Assembly: GCA_040216735.1 (NCBI GenBank)
Contig: JAVJOO010000005.1
Location: 682,001 to 746,000 of the forward strand
Direction: 5' to 3'
Source of the DNA: Alphaproteobacteria bacterium
GTDB taxonomy: Bacteria > Pseudomonadota > Alphaproteobacteria > SHVP01
Length of the DNA: 64,000 nucleotides
In this document: positions 35,603 to 44,229 of the stretch, one piece after another
How positions within the stretch are numbered: position 1 is the first letter of the stretch
Layout of the letters: each line of letters begins with the position of its first letter
Program-made: the position numbers and the translations under genes
The notes under the pieces: model-generated
The model's input: only the letters and a program-made list of their open reading frames with translations
Told to the model about the DNA's origin: nothing
The model's database searches: none

Positions 35603-36550
35603 ATGCTCAAGGCACTATCTGCCGCCGCTTTGCTCGCCGCCGTCACCACGGCAGCTTACGCCGAACCCTTTCGAATCGTCGCGCTGGGCGATGTCCCTTA
35701 CGGGCAACCAGAGAAAGTCTACGCCCCATTCGAGACGTTGATCGACACCGTCAACGCCCGCGCGCCCGCCCTCGTCATCCATGTCGGCGACACCAAGTCG
35801 GGAAGCACACCTTGCTCCGACAAGATGCTGGACGACCAACTTGGGTACCTCAATCGGTTCACAGCACCGGTTCTCTATACTCCGGGCGACAATGAATGGA
35901 CCGATTGCCACCGGAAGAATGCCGGCGGCTTCGATCCGATCGAGCGTCTCGGCTATATCCGGCAAAACTATTTTGCCAACCCCGACCGGAGTTTCGGCGT
36001 CGCTAAAGCAGCGGTAACCAGTCAGGCAGCCGCAGGCTATCCTGAGAACGTCCGCATGATGATGAACGAGGTCATGTTTGTGACGACCCATGTCATCGGC
36101 TCGAATAACAATTTCGAAATCCGCGATATTGCTGCGGTTCAGGAGTTCATGGCCCGCGACGCGAACAACCTCGCCTGGCTTACCGAGAGCTTCGCGACCG
36201 CGTCGCGTATCGATGCAAAGGCATTGGTTCTCGCCGTTCACGCCGACATGTTCCAAGATGGATTTAGTCCGCCCTGGGCGCCCGAGACATGGATGGGTCA
36301 TTCGGGGTTCGCCAAATTCGGACCCGCGCTAATCAAAGAAGCGGCGGCATTCGCCAAACCGGTTCTATTGATCTACGGCGACTCGCATATCTTCCGTCAA
36401 ATGCGGCCGTTCCCGAAGGGGGCGCCGAATGTGATGGCCCTCGAAGCCCCCGGGGCAACGGACATGCATGCGGTTGAAGTGACGATCGATCCGGCGACGT
36501 CGGGCGTGTTCGCTGTTGCGCTGGTTAGAAACCCGGCTTTAGCGGAGTAG
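35603..36550 (+). CDS. Secreted metallophosphoesterase-like protein
   Basis: A 315-residue protein with a signal peptide (MLKALSAAALLAAVTTAAYA). Calcineurin-type phosphoesterase blocks are seen: ALGDVPYG near 29, IHVGDTKSG near 60, TPGDNEWTDC near 95, then AVHADMF and IYGDSHIF, which would supply Asp, His and Asn ligands for two metals. It would act in the periplasm on an unknown phosphate ester. It begins in a stretch divergent from the racemase-like gene and is followed by two hairpins. No partner genes are apparent. Confidence 0.82.
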   Translation: MLKALSAAALLAAVTTAAYAEPFRIVALGDVPYGQPEKVYAPFETLIDTVNARAPALVIHVGDTKSGSTPCSDKMLDDQLGYLNRFTAPVLYTPGDNEWTDCHRKNAGGFDPIERLGYIRQNYFANPDRSFGVAKAAVTSQAAAGYPENVRMMMNEVMFVTTHVIGSNNNFEIRDIAAVQEFMARDANNLAWLTESFATASRIDAKALVLAVHADMFQDGFSPPWAPETWMGHSGFAKFGPALIKEAAAFAKPVLLIYGDSHIFRQMRPFPKGAPNVMALEAPGATDMHAVEVTIDPATSGVFAVALVRNPALAE

Positions 36551-36556
36551 TTCGGA

Positions 36557-36585
36557 GAGCCCTGCGCCAAACCGGCGCGGGGCTC
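36557..36585 (+). terminator. GC-rich hairpin after the phosphoesterase gene
   Basis: A 12-bp stem with a single G-T pair (GAGCCCTGCGCC and GGCGCGGGGCTC) and loop AAACC begins 6 bases after the phosphoesterase stop. There is no T-run, so termination strength is uncertain. Confidence 0.5.
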
Positions 36586-36606
36586 AACCGAATCATGCTT
36601 AAACAT

Positions 36607-36630
36607 GGCCGCCATGGCATGACGGCGGCC
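36607..36630 (-). terminator. Hairpin after the substrate-binding protein gene
   Basis: A 7-bp stem (GGCCGCC and GGCGGCC) lies 16 bases beyond the stop of the minus-strand gene at 36647. Read on the minus strand it is followed shortly by a short TTT tract, which suits an intrinsic terminator. It lies between convergent genes. Confidence 0.45.
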
Positions 36631-36646
36631 CTACTTCTAGATCAGC

Positions 36647-38164
36647 CTAGCGCAGGCTGATCTGATCGTAGTTGAACGAATTGCCGAGGTTGATCAGACC
36701 GTCGACCCGCTTGTTAACGCCAACGATGTCGATCTGCTCGATCAAGAAGAGATTCGCGGCCTTCTCGTGCTGAACCTTGAGTAATTCTCCCAGCGCCTTC
36801 CGGCGTTCGTCCACGTCGAAGATGGTGTCCGAGCGTTCCAACAGAGCGACGACCGATTCGTCGCAATAGTAGGGATTGGGTTTCTTGCACGACCCGAAGG
36901 TGAGGAACCGGGAGGCATCGTTCAACGGCGCGGAGTTTTGCCCTGCTCCGAACACGGCACCTTCCCAGCCGCCGGTGATGAACTTCTTGATCCAGTCAGA
37001 CGACGGTATCGGCCGTAACTCCATGGTGACCCCGACCTTCGCGAGGTCCTGCGCCACCTGTTGGTACATTTCGGAGTCCGCGGCGAAGGATCCGACGACG
37101 ACTTCGGCGATCACGCTTAACCCACCGCCGTGTCCGGCCTCGGCCAGCAATGCCCGAGCCTTGGCGGGATCGTGGGGATAGGGTTGAAGCGCCGTGTTGT
37201 AGCCGAAGGTGTTGGGCGTCGCGCCCTGGCTTGCCGGTTTAACACGCCCGTCGAACAGGTTCGCCGCGATCGCCGACTTGTCGACGGCGTAGTTGAACGC
37301 TTGGCGCACCCTGACGTCAGTAAAGGGCGAGGTGTCCACAACATTGACGAAGGCCATTGTCGCCGCAACGGTCGAGGGCGAGACGTCGATGCGGTGCCCA
37401 GCCGATTCGACGGTTCCGATATTGTCAGTCGAAAGTCCTACGGCGATGTCGGCCTGATCGGAAATCAACGCTTGGACGCGCGCGGGACGCTCGCCCAAAG
37501 GCAAGACCTCTAGCCCCGTGACCTTCGCTTTGCGCCAGGAGTCCGGACGGGCGTCGAAGACGACTTTTTCCGGAGTCCAAGTCTTGACCTTAAAGGCACC
37601 GCTTCCGGCGGGCGCGTTCGCATATCCGTCGGGGCCCATGTCGGCCCATGCCTTGGGGGCAACGATCAGGACCGCCGAGATTCGGCTCGGCAAGATCGCA
37701 TCGGGCTTCGCCGTTTTGATTTCGACGACCGACGCGTCGATCGCCTGCGCCGAAACGACGCCGGCCAGTTGCCTGCCCACCGAGGTGGACTTCCCGGTCT
37801 CACCCTTGAGCCACCCGATCGCCGCGGCAACCGCGGCGGCGTCCAGCGTCTCGCCGTTGTCGAAGCGGATGCCATCGCGAATGGTAAAGCGCCACGTCGT
37901 CGCATCGACGGATGTCCATGAGGCCGCGGCCTGCGGCTGGACGTTGCCCGACGGGTCGACCGCGGTCATCGCATCGAATAGCGCCGTCCAGGTATGCCAG
38001 CTCGGAAAGATACCCGCCGCATACGGATTTCCCTTAGTCGGCGGCAGCGCGGTGGCGGCGACCCGCAGCGTTTGCGCGCCGGCGTCCGTTGGAACGAGAG
38101 CTAATCCACTCCCAACCGATAGGGTAGTCATTGCGACAGCCGTCGCGAATGCACGTAGTTTCAT
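36647..38164 (-). CDS. ABC substrate-binding protein family 5, orphan, mirrored module left
   Basis: Start at 38164 after AGGGAGAAAG; the reading to 38971 extends into the flavoprotein gene. The 505-residue protein has a signal peptide (MKLRAFATAVAMTTLSVGS and an AGA-Q cleavage region) and the family-5 fold. It shares long similarity with the binding protein at 40521: ISDQADIAVGLSTDNI, TDVRVRQAFNYAVDKSA, ALLAEAGHGGGL. No permease or ATPase gene lies nearby, so it either serves the importer of operon A or another locus. It follows the flavoprotein gene by 26 bases in the same transcript as GntR. Confidence 0.92.
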   Translation of the reverse strand: MKLRAFATAVAMTTLSVGSGLALVPTDAGAQTLRVAATALPPTKGNPYAAGIFPSWHTWTALFDAMTAVDPSGNVQPQAAASWTSVDATTWRFTIRDGIRFDNGETLDAAAVAAAIGWLKGETGKSTSVGRQLAGVVSAQAIDASVVEIKTAKPDAILPSRISAVLIVAPKAWADMGPDGYANAPAGSGAFKVKTWTPEKVVFDARPDSWRKAKVTGLEVLPLGERPARVQALISDQADIAVGLSTDNIGTVESAGHRIDVSPSTVAATMAFVNVVDTSPFTDVRVRQAFNYAVDKSAIAANLFDGRVKPASQGATPNTFGYNTALQPYPHDPAKARALLAEAGHGGGLSVIAEVVVGSFAADSEMYQQVAQDLAKVGVTMELRPIPSSDWIKKFITGGWEGAVFGAGQNSAPLNDASRFLTFGSCKKPNPYYCDESVVALLERSDTIFDVDERRKALGELLKVQHEKAANLFLIEQIDIVGVNKRVDGLINLGNSFNYDQISLR

Positions 38165-38190
38165 GTCTTTCTCCCTGCGAGGCGTTTGCC

Positions 38191-39618
38191 TCAGTTTGCG
38201 GTTGCCGTTTCGGTCTCCCAGTGCAGTATTTTTTGCCCCAGCATTCTTCCGTAGGTCAGGGCCGGCATCAGCCCCATCCCGCCGACGAAAGCGTCGCCGG
38301 AATGCAGGCCCATTCCCAAAATCTCCCCTGCCGCCGAGAGATTCGCGATTGGCGCGCCGTCGGCGCGCAGGACTTGGAAACGTTCGTTTACCGCGATCCC
38401 CTGCACCGCGGTCGACGTCGCGCCGTGGTGGCGGATCGCATAGTAGGGCGGCGTGGCGACCGGGCGGGGCAAGTGGCGCCGGCCGAGGGGATCGCTGCCG
38501 CTGGAGACGGCGCGGTTGTATTCCTCGACGCTCCTGCGCAAACCGTCCGGATCGATCCCGGCCTGTGCAGCCAGGGCATCGAGCGTCTCGGCCCGGCAAT
38601 AGGCCGGATGGTTGCCGAGCCAGCGTTCGACCTGGTCGGGTGGCATTGCATCGAAGAGCGGCGGGGCCTGCTCCTTGATGGCTTGGTCGTAGATCGTCCA
38701 GAAGGTTAGATCGGGAACGCTTAGAAGCGCGCGCTCGCGGGCAAGCGGTTCGCTCGCGTCCTCGGCAACGAACCGGCGCCCCTGTCGGTCGACATAAATT
38801 TCCCACGGCGGCCGCCGCCCGCTGAGGTCGGTAAACCGGGCCGACCGCGCGGGATTGGCGGGGTCGGTCACACCGGCAAGCCGAGGCACAAAGTGCTCTT
38901 GATGCTGAAGCAAGCCACCAGCGCCGACCGCAAAGCGAATCCCAGCGCCCCGGCACCAGGGCCAGCCCCAAGTAAAGAGCGGGTAACCGGTGATTTCCTC
39001 AAAGAGATCGAAGGCGCCGCTTAGGCCGCCGGTGGTCAGCAACACGTTGTCGCCTACATACTCCTGTCGGTGGCCGCTGGCGTCCTCGGCTCGCACGCCG
39101 CGCACCCCGCCCCTGTCATCGAACATCAGATCGGTGACCTCAGTCGAGGTCTTCACCGTGACACCCCCTGCCGTGACGGCGTCTTCGAAAGCGGGACGAA
39201 CGGCGTTCAAAATTGCGACACCGGCCTCAGCTGCCCAGTAAGTCCGCGGCACCGAGTAGGGCGTTTGGCCGAACAGAACCGGATGTTCCGGCAGCGGCGT
39301 CCATCCGAGATCGAGGAGCCAATGGAGCGTGTCGGCGGCGTTGTCCGCGATCAACCGCGCGAAGCGTGGGTCGGTCTGACCGTTTGAAATGCGCACGATG
39401 TCGTCGTAGTGCAGGTCTGGACTGTCTTGAATGCCCTTCGCATCTTGTAGCCGGGTCCCGGCCGCGCTGATTTGGCCCGCCGCATAATGAAGCGTGCCGC
39501 CGATCTCGGGGGCGTGTTCGATCGCCAGGACTTTGGCACCCCGCTGTGCGGCGAAGATCGCCGCCGGCATCCCCGCCGTGCCGACGCCACATACGATGAT
39601 GTCCCACCTCGCGGTCAT
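38191..39618 (-). CDS. FAD-binding flavoprotein (paralogue 2)
   Basis: A 475-residue protein with an N-terminal VCGVGTAGMPAAIFAAQRGA fold, GGTLHYAAGQISAAGT and a C-terminal EILGMGLHSGDAFVGGMGLMPALTYGR. It resembles the paralogues at 30976 and 42820 throughout. The start lies 4 bases after the GntR stop and the stop 26 bases before the binding-protein gene, so all three are likely one operon. It probably oxidises or reduces the compound brought in by the binding proteins. Confidence 0.9.
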   Translation of the reverse strand: MTARWDIIVCGVGTAGMPAAIFAAQRGAKVLAIEHAPEIGGTLHYAAGQISAAGTRLQDAKGIQDSPDLHYDDIVRISNGQTDPRFARLIADNAADTLHWLLDLGWTPLPEHPVLFGQTPYSVPRTYWAAEAGVAILNAVRPAFEDAVTAGGVTVKTSTEVTDLMFDDRGGVRGVRAEDASGHRQEYVGDNVLLTTGGLSGAFDLFEEITGYPLFTWGWPWCRGAGIRFAVGAGGLLQHQEHFVPRLAGVTDPANPARSARFTDLSGRRPPWEIYVDRQGRRFVAEDASEPLARERALLSVPDLTFWTIYDQAIKEQAPPLFDAMPPDQVERWLGNHPAYCRAETLDALAAQAGIDPDGLRRSVEEYNRAVSSGSDPLGRRHLPRPVATPPYYAIRHHGATSTAVQGIAVNERFQVLRADGAPIANLSAAGEILGMGLHSGDAFVGGMGLMPALTYGRMLGQKILHWETETATAN

Positions 39619-39622
39619 CGAC

Positions 39623-40393
39623 TCAGCGCTTACGCAACGTCATACGATAGGAAAAGCGATCCCACGGGTAGATCGCCTCGAAATATTCGATTGCCCGATC
39701 CTTGTCGTCGAAGATCGTGCCGAGCCGTTTCAAAGCCGGCGCGCCTTCGGGGGCTTCAAGCGCGGCGGCAACGCCGGCAGGGAGCGGGCAAGCGCCAATG
39801 GTTTGCTCCACGCGGTCGATGCGGACGCGGCCGTCGCGCAAGATCAAGACAAACCGCGGTGTGGTTTCAAGGTCCTTGCGATCGAACATGCGGCCGATGT
39901 CTTCGGGCACAAAGGTCGTCACCTGGGCGATGAGGCTGCCCTGGCGGCGACCGATGGCGACGGTCTTTTGTACCTGCGCGCCCGCGTCGATCCCCAATGT
40001 CTGCGCGACTTCCTTGGTCGCAGGAATGAACCGACAGTCTTGGAGGTCTATTTCGAGATTGAGGGCTTCCAAAAGCGCCCGTTCGGACAACCCATCCAAA
40101 GTGTCGCCGAAATCGACGATTTGCGGCGCCGCAACCACTCGCGTGCGCTTGCCCCGGCCGCGGTCGATCAAGCCGTCGGTCGCCAGACTGTCGAACGCCC
40201 GCTTGCAGGTGAAGGTCGACACCTTGAGCGACGCGGCTAACTCCTTTTCGCTGGGCAAATCGTCGCCCAGGCCAAACGTGCCGTCGACAATGCGGGCCAG
40301 CAACGCGCCGTGAATTTGCTGATAGAGCGGCCGCGGATCGGCGCGGTTCAACGTCAGGGGAGACAACTGAGCGGAATTCTTGGAACCAACCAT
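39623..40393 (-). CDS. GntR family regulator with UTRA domain (HutC-like)
   Basis: A 256-residue regulator. Residues about 18-85 form the winged helix (PLYQQIHGALLARI, LPSEKELAASLKVSTFTCKRAFDSL and GLIDRGRGKRTRV), and the rest is a UTRA ligand domain with FVPEDIGRMF and FDDKDRAIEYFEAIYP. UTRA regulators bind small effectors such as urocanate, sugars or phosphonates. It heads the leftward arm of the mirrored module and stands beside a perfect 22-bp palindrome at 40463, so it probably represses itself and the rightward arm. Confidence 0.92.
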   Translation of the reverse strand: MVGSKNSAQLSPLTLNRADPRPLYQQIHGALLARIVDGTFGLGDDLPSEKELAASLKVSTFTCKRAFDSLATDGLIDRGRGKRTRVVAAPQIVDFGDTLDGLSERALLEALNLEIDLQDCRFIPATKEVAQTLGIDAGAQVQKTVAIGRRQGSLIAQVTTFVPEDIGRMFDRKDLETTPRFVLILRDGRVRIDRVEQTIGACPLPAGVAAALEAPEGAPALKRLGTIFDDKDRAIEYFEAIYPWDRFSYRMTLRKR

Positions 40394-40451
40394 CGATAAC
40401 TTTGCCTAGGGGAATTTACCGATCTCAGCGACCGATCGCGCAGCAGCGCCC

Positions 40452-40461
40452 GTTTGCAAAC
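40452..40461. promoter_or_regulatory. 10-bp palindrome in the GntR/SBP divergent promoter
   Basis: GTTTGCAAAC is a perfect 10-bp palindrome immediately left of the larger palindrome. Together they could form a two-site operator for the GntR protein or sites for two proteins. Confidence 0.4.
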
Positions 40462-40462
40462 A

Positions 40463-40484
40463 TAGCATATTTGGAAATATGCTA
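40463..40484. promoter_or_regulatory. Perfect 22-bp palindrome, probable GntR operator
   Basis: TAGCATATTT and AAATATGCTA flank a central GG, giving 10-bp arms without a mismatch. It lies between the GntR start (40393) and the binding-protein start (40521), 70 bases from the first and 37 bases from the second. This is the size and symmetry of GntR-family operators, although the sequence differs from the HutC consensus. Confidence 0.7.
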
Positions 40485-40520
40485 CATTTGAAACATACAA
40501 TATTTCAGGGAGGACGACAG

Positions 40521-42068
40521 ATGCGGCGAGCACAGGTCACCGGGCTTCTTTTTGCGGCACTGGGAGTTGGGGCGGTTTTCGGATCGGCCAACGTAGCCGT
40601 TGCCCAAATGCAGGATGAAACGCTGCGGGTCGTTACGCGCGGCCTGAACGAGAGCCGCGGTCGGCCCGACCAAGGCGTTCAGTCGCCGGCGAGTTTTTGG
40701 AACTGGCCGATCTACGACTCATTGACGATGGTGGATCTGGAGGGCGAAGCGCAACCGCTCCTGGCCACGTCGTGGCGCAACATCGACACCGAGACGTGGC
40801 ATTTTTCGTTGCGTCCCAACGTCACTTTCCAAAACCAAGAACCGTTCAACGCCGATTCCGTGATCAGTAACATCGAGTACACGATCAACGGCGAGGGTAA
40901 AGGGACGACCTCGGGCCGGAACATGACGACCCAGGCGCGCATTGCGTCGATTCGCAAGATCGACGACTTGACCGTCGAGATCAAAACCAAAGGACCCAAC
41001 CCGATCTTGCCCAAGGCCATTTCCGGCAACTTTATCCCGGCCCCCAAGGCCTATGCCGACCAGGGGAACGCCGGATTTGCTAACAATCCGATCGGAACGG
41101 GTTCCTACCGACTGGTCAACTGGAATGCCGAGGGATCGACGCTCGAAGCGTTCGCAGAATCGTGGCGCCCGGCAAAAATCAAACATCTCGCATTGGCGTC
41201 CGTCCCCGAACGCACAACGCGGGTCCAGGCGATCATTTCCGACCAAGCCGATATCGCTATCGGTCTGTCGATCGACAATATCGATTCGATCGAAGGCGCC
41301 GGGCACACGATCGGCGCATTTCCTCGTCCGTCCGTCATGGCATGGCAGTTCATGTCGACGTTACCGGACTCGCCGTTCCGCGATCCTCGGGTTCGGATGG
41401 CGGCGAACATCGCGATCGATCGCGACGTTCTGAACACTGAATTGCTGCGCGGTTTGAGCCGGCCGGCGAGCCAATGCGCAGCCCACTTCGCGTTTGGCTA
41501 TAACCCCAACATCCAGCCCTATCCGTTCGATCCCGATCGGGCTAAAAAACTACTCGCCGAGGCCGGGTATCCAAACGGATTCGAAGTCACCGCCGAAGTC
41601 GTGCCGGGTGCGCAAACCGGCGACAACGAGATCTATCAAGCCGTGGCCCAGCAACTCAGCTCGGTCGGCATCCGGGTCAAACTGGAGGGCATCTCGTTCG
41701 GTGTGTTCCTGAAGAAGTGGTTCCCGGGCGCCGACGCGACGCGGCTCGGATTCGAGGGCATGTTCCAAAACTACTGCAACGACAACAACGTCGACGGTCT
41801 GGACGCTTTTTCGAATTCGTCGTGCCGCAAGAACCCGCCCTATTACTGCGACCAAGACGAAATGAAACTGATCGAGGCCGCGGCCGGTGAATTCGACGAG
41901 GCCAAGCGCCGCAAAGCGATCCAAGATCTCCTTGCACTGAACCACGAGAACGCCGGCGGCCTCTATATGGTCGAGGTCATCGACGTCACCGGCGTCCACA
42001 AACGCGTCAAGGGATTCAAGAATGTGATCCAGCGTTTGAACTATCACGAAGTTACCATCGAGCAATAG
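40521..42068 (+). CDS. ABC substrate-binding protein family 5, orphan, mirrored module right
   Basis: Start at 40521, after AGGGAGGACG; a start at 40479 would lie inside the palindrome. The 515-residue protein has a signal peptide (MRRAQVTGLLFAALGVGAV, cleavage near VAQ) and the family-5 fold with ISDQADIAIGLSIDNI and AKKLLAEAGYPNGF, clearly paralogous to the protein at 36647. No permease lies nearby. A strong terminator-like hairpin follows, then the RraA-like gene, so the binding protein is probably made in excess of its downstream partners. Confidence 0.93.
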   Translation: MRRAQVTGLLFAALGVGAVFGSANVAVAQMQDETLRVVTRGLNESRGRPDQGVQSPASFWNWPIYDSLTMVDLEGEAQPLLATSWRNIDTETWHFSLRPNVTFQNQEPFNADSVISNIEYTINGEGKGTTSGRNMTTQARIASIRKIDDLTVEIKTKGPNPILPKAISGNFIPAPKAYADQGNAGFANNPIGTGSYRLVNWNAEGSTLEAFAESWRPAKIKHLALASVPERTTRVQAIISDQADIAIGLSIDNIDSIEGAGHTIGAFPRPSVMAWQFMSTLPDSPFRDPRVRMAANIAIDRDVLNTELLRGLSRPASQCAAHFAFGYNPNIQPYPFDPDRAKKLLAEAGYPNGFEVTAEVVPGAQTGDNEIYQAVAQQLSSVGIRVKLEGISFGVFLKKWFPGADATRLGFEGMFQNYCNDNNVDGLDAFSNSSCRKNPPYYCDQDEMKLIEAAAGEFDEAKRRKAIQDLLALNHENAGGLYMVEVIDVTGVHKRVKGFKNVIQRLNYHEVTIEQ

Positions 42069-42087
42069 CGCGCTCTTTGGATGCGGC

Positions 42088-42130
42088 GGCCGCGGGCGTC
42101 CAAGGCGCTCGCGGCCTTTCTTTATTTCCG
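42088..42130 (+). terminator. Intrinsic terminator after the substrate-binding protein gene
   Basis: An 11-bp stem with one G-T pair (GGCCGCGGGCG and CGCTCGCGGCC), a 7-base loop and the tract TTTCTTTATTTCC make a typical rho-independent terminator 20 bases after the stop. The RraA-like gene begins only 13 bases beyond it, so read-through must supply it, or a promoter lies within the gene. Confidence 0.8.
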
Positions 42131-42142
42131 AGGTGAGACACC

Positions 42143-42811
42143 ATGCATACGATCAATCGCGACTTCCCCCGTCCCGCCCCCGCCTTAATCGAGAAGGCAC
42201 TAGACACCTTTGCCTGCATCGCCGGCCAAGCGGCTGGCCGCCACTGCGTGATGGATTCAGGCATCCGACCGCTGCGGCGCGACTGGAAGATCGTCGGCCC
42301 CGCACTCACGGTAGCCTCGGCCGATCCGGTCGATACGTTGGTGAGCCGTGTCGCCACGCAGTACGCCAAACCCGGTGACGTAATCGTCGTCGATTCCGCC
42401 GGCCGCATGGACGCCGCCACCTGGGGCGCGACGATGGCCTGGGCGGCCAAAGAATCCGGTGTTGCGGGGGTTATCGTCGACGGCGCTGTGTTGACCACCG
42501 AACTTCTGATCGACCGCGAAGGTCTGCCGATCTTTGCGCGCGGCTCCACGACGGGGCATGTCGGCGGCGACGGCCCAGGATCGATGAACGTCCCTATCGT
42601 GTGCGGCGGCATCATTGTCCGGCCCGGCGACATCGTCCTTGCCGACGAAGATGGTGTGGTGGTTCTGCCGGCAGAGCACGCGGACGCTCTCCTCGACAAA
42701 GCCGGACAAGGCCGCAGCAAACCGTTCCCGCCCGCGGGCCGCAAAGTTCCCTATGGCGAACGGGGCTTTGAAGAGAAGCTGCGGAGCTTTGACGGGATCG
42801 ATTGGCGGTAG
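42143..42811 (+). CDS. RraA/HMG-aldolase-like protein with altered R-D motif
   Basis: A 222-residue protein of the RraA family: KIVGPALTV near 49, KPGDVIVVDSAGRMDAATWGA near 76-96, GVIVDGAV near 110, PIFARG and VRPGDIVLADEDGVVVLP. In class II HMG/CHA aldolases the sequence after DGA-V is Arg-Asp, which bind the substrate and the metal; here those are Leu117 and Thr118. Aldolase or oxaloacetate decarboxylase activity is thus doubtful, while the fold is well kept. It overlaps or abuts the flavoprotein gene. Confidence 0.85.
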   Translation: MHTINRDFPRPAPALIEKALDTFACIAGQAAGRHCVMDSGIRPLRRDWKIVGPALTVASADPVDTLVSRVATQYAKPGDVIVVDSAGRMDAATWGATMAWAAKESGVAGVIVDGAVLTTELLIDREGLPIFARGSTTGHVGGDGPGSMNVPIVCGGIIVRPGDIVLADEDGVVVLPAEHADALLDKAGQGRSKPFPPAGRKVPYGERGFEEKLRSFDGIDWR

Positions 42812-42819
42812 TTCCGGCC

Positions 42820-44229
42820 GTGACACCCGATGTGATCGTCTGCGGCGCAGGGTCGTCGGGCATGATGACCGCCATTTTCGCCGCCCGCGCCGGCTCCCGC
42901 GTTCACCTGATCGAACATGCGCCTGAGGTTGGCGGCTCGCTCCATGTCGCCGGGGGCCACATGAGTGCGGCCGGCACGCGCCTTCAGTCGGCCAAGGGAA
43001 TCGGGGACTCGCCGGATCGGCACTACGAGGACGTCTTGCGCATTAGCAAGGGCAAGGCCGATCCGAACAAGGCCCGGATCGCCGTCGACAACGCCGCGGC
43101 GACGCTCCATTGGCTGCTCGACCACGGCCTCGACGTGCTCCCCGAACACCCCGTTCTGGTACACGGTCACGAACCCTACACAGTGCCGCGGACCTATTGG
43201 GGCTCCGAGAAAGCGGTCTCCGTTCTGAACGTCGTGCGGCGCGAATTGCAAATGGAAATCGACGGCGGGCGGGTCGAGCTGAGCCTCGAAACCGAACTGA
43301 TCGGTCTCGCCCAGGGTAACGAAGAATCCGTGGTTGGCGTGGTCGTCCGCGACAAAGCGGGCGCCGAGCGCACGCTGACCGCGCCCGCGATCGTTCTGGC
43401 GTGCGGCGGCTATGCCGCCAATGAAACGCTTTTCCCCGAACTGACCGGCGGATATCCGCTCTTCAGCCAAGCCTATCCCTATTCGCGCGGGACCGGCATC
43501 GTTTTGGTACGCGAACTGGGCGGCATCGTCAGCGGCGGCGAACATTTCCTACCCACCTTTGGCCGCGTCGCCGACCCGCAGGACCCGAGCCGTATCGTCA
43601 ATATCACCCACACCGTGCCGCAACATCGCCAGCCCTGGGAAATTTACGTCAATATGAACGGCGACCGCTTCGTTGCCGAGGACGAACCCAGCGCCGACAC
43701 CCGCGAACGCGTCCTCGTACGTCAACCCGGGCTCACATTCTGGGCGATCTTTGATCAAGCGATCCGGGACGCTGCGCCGCCATTCTTCCATGACATCGCC
43801 GAGGACGCTGTCGGGCGGCTGTGGAATGCCCACCCTTCCTACGTTCGAGACACCACGCTCGCCAATCTGGCCGCGCGAATGGATGTCAACGCGAAGAGGT
43901 TTCTGGCAGCGGTCGATGGGTACAACAAAGCGCAGCAGTCCGGCCAAGATCCCCTCGGCCGCCGGCATATGCCGCGCCCCATTGCGCGCGCGCCCTTCTA
44001 CGCCGTGAAGCACCATGGCATATCCGTAGTGAGTTTCGCCGGCGTCTCAGTGGACGACCGGTTTCGCGTCAGGTTGCAGGACGGACGACACCTCCCGAAC
44101 CTCTACGCCGTGGGCGAAATGCTCGGTTTTGCGACCCTGAACGGCAACGCTTATGTGAGCGGCATGGGTGTCACCCCCGCCCTCACCTTCGGCCGCCTGC
44201 TCGGCGAGGCACTGGGCGGGGCGGCCTAG
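42820..44229 (+). CDS. FAD-binding flavoprotein (paralogue 3)
   Basis: A protein of about 470 residues with VIVCGAGSSGMMTAIFAARAG near its start, GGSLHVAGGHMSAAGT and a C-terminal MLGFATLNGNAYVSGMGVTPALTFGR, alike to the paralogues at 30976 and 38191. Start is uncertain: GTG 42820 lacks a clear ribosome site, while TTG 42802 overlaps the RraA-like gene by 10 bases and adds six residues. It closes the rightward arm of the mirrored module, as its paralogue does in the middle of the leftward arm. Confidence 0.9.
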   Translation: MTPDVIVCGAGSSGMMTAIFAARAGSRVHLIEHAPEVGGSLHVAGGHMSAAGTRLQSAKGIGDSPDRHYEDVLRISKGKADPNKARIAVDNAAATLHWLLDHGLDVLPEHPVLVHGHEPYTVPRTYWGSEKAVSVLNVVRRELQMEIDGGRVELSLETELIGLAQGNEESVVGVVVRDKAGAERTLTAPAIVLACGGYAANETLFPELTGGYPLFSQAYPYSRGTGIVLVRELGGIVSGGEHFLPTFGRVADPQDPSRIVNITHTVPQHRQPWEIYVNMNGDRFVAEDEPSADTRERVLVRQPGLTFWAIFDQAIRDAAPPFFHDIAEDAVGRLWNAHPSYVRDTTLANLAARMDVNAKRFLAAVDGYNKAQQSGQDPLGRRHMPRPIARAPFYAVKHHGISVVSFAGVSVDDRFRVRLQDGRHLPNLYAVGEMLGFATLNGNAYVSGMGVTPALTFGRLLGEALGGAA

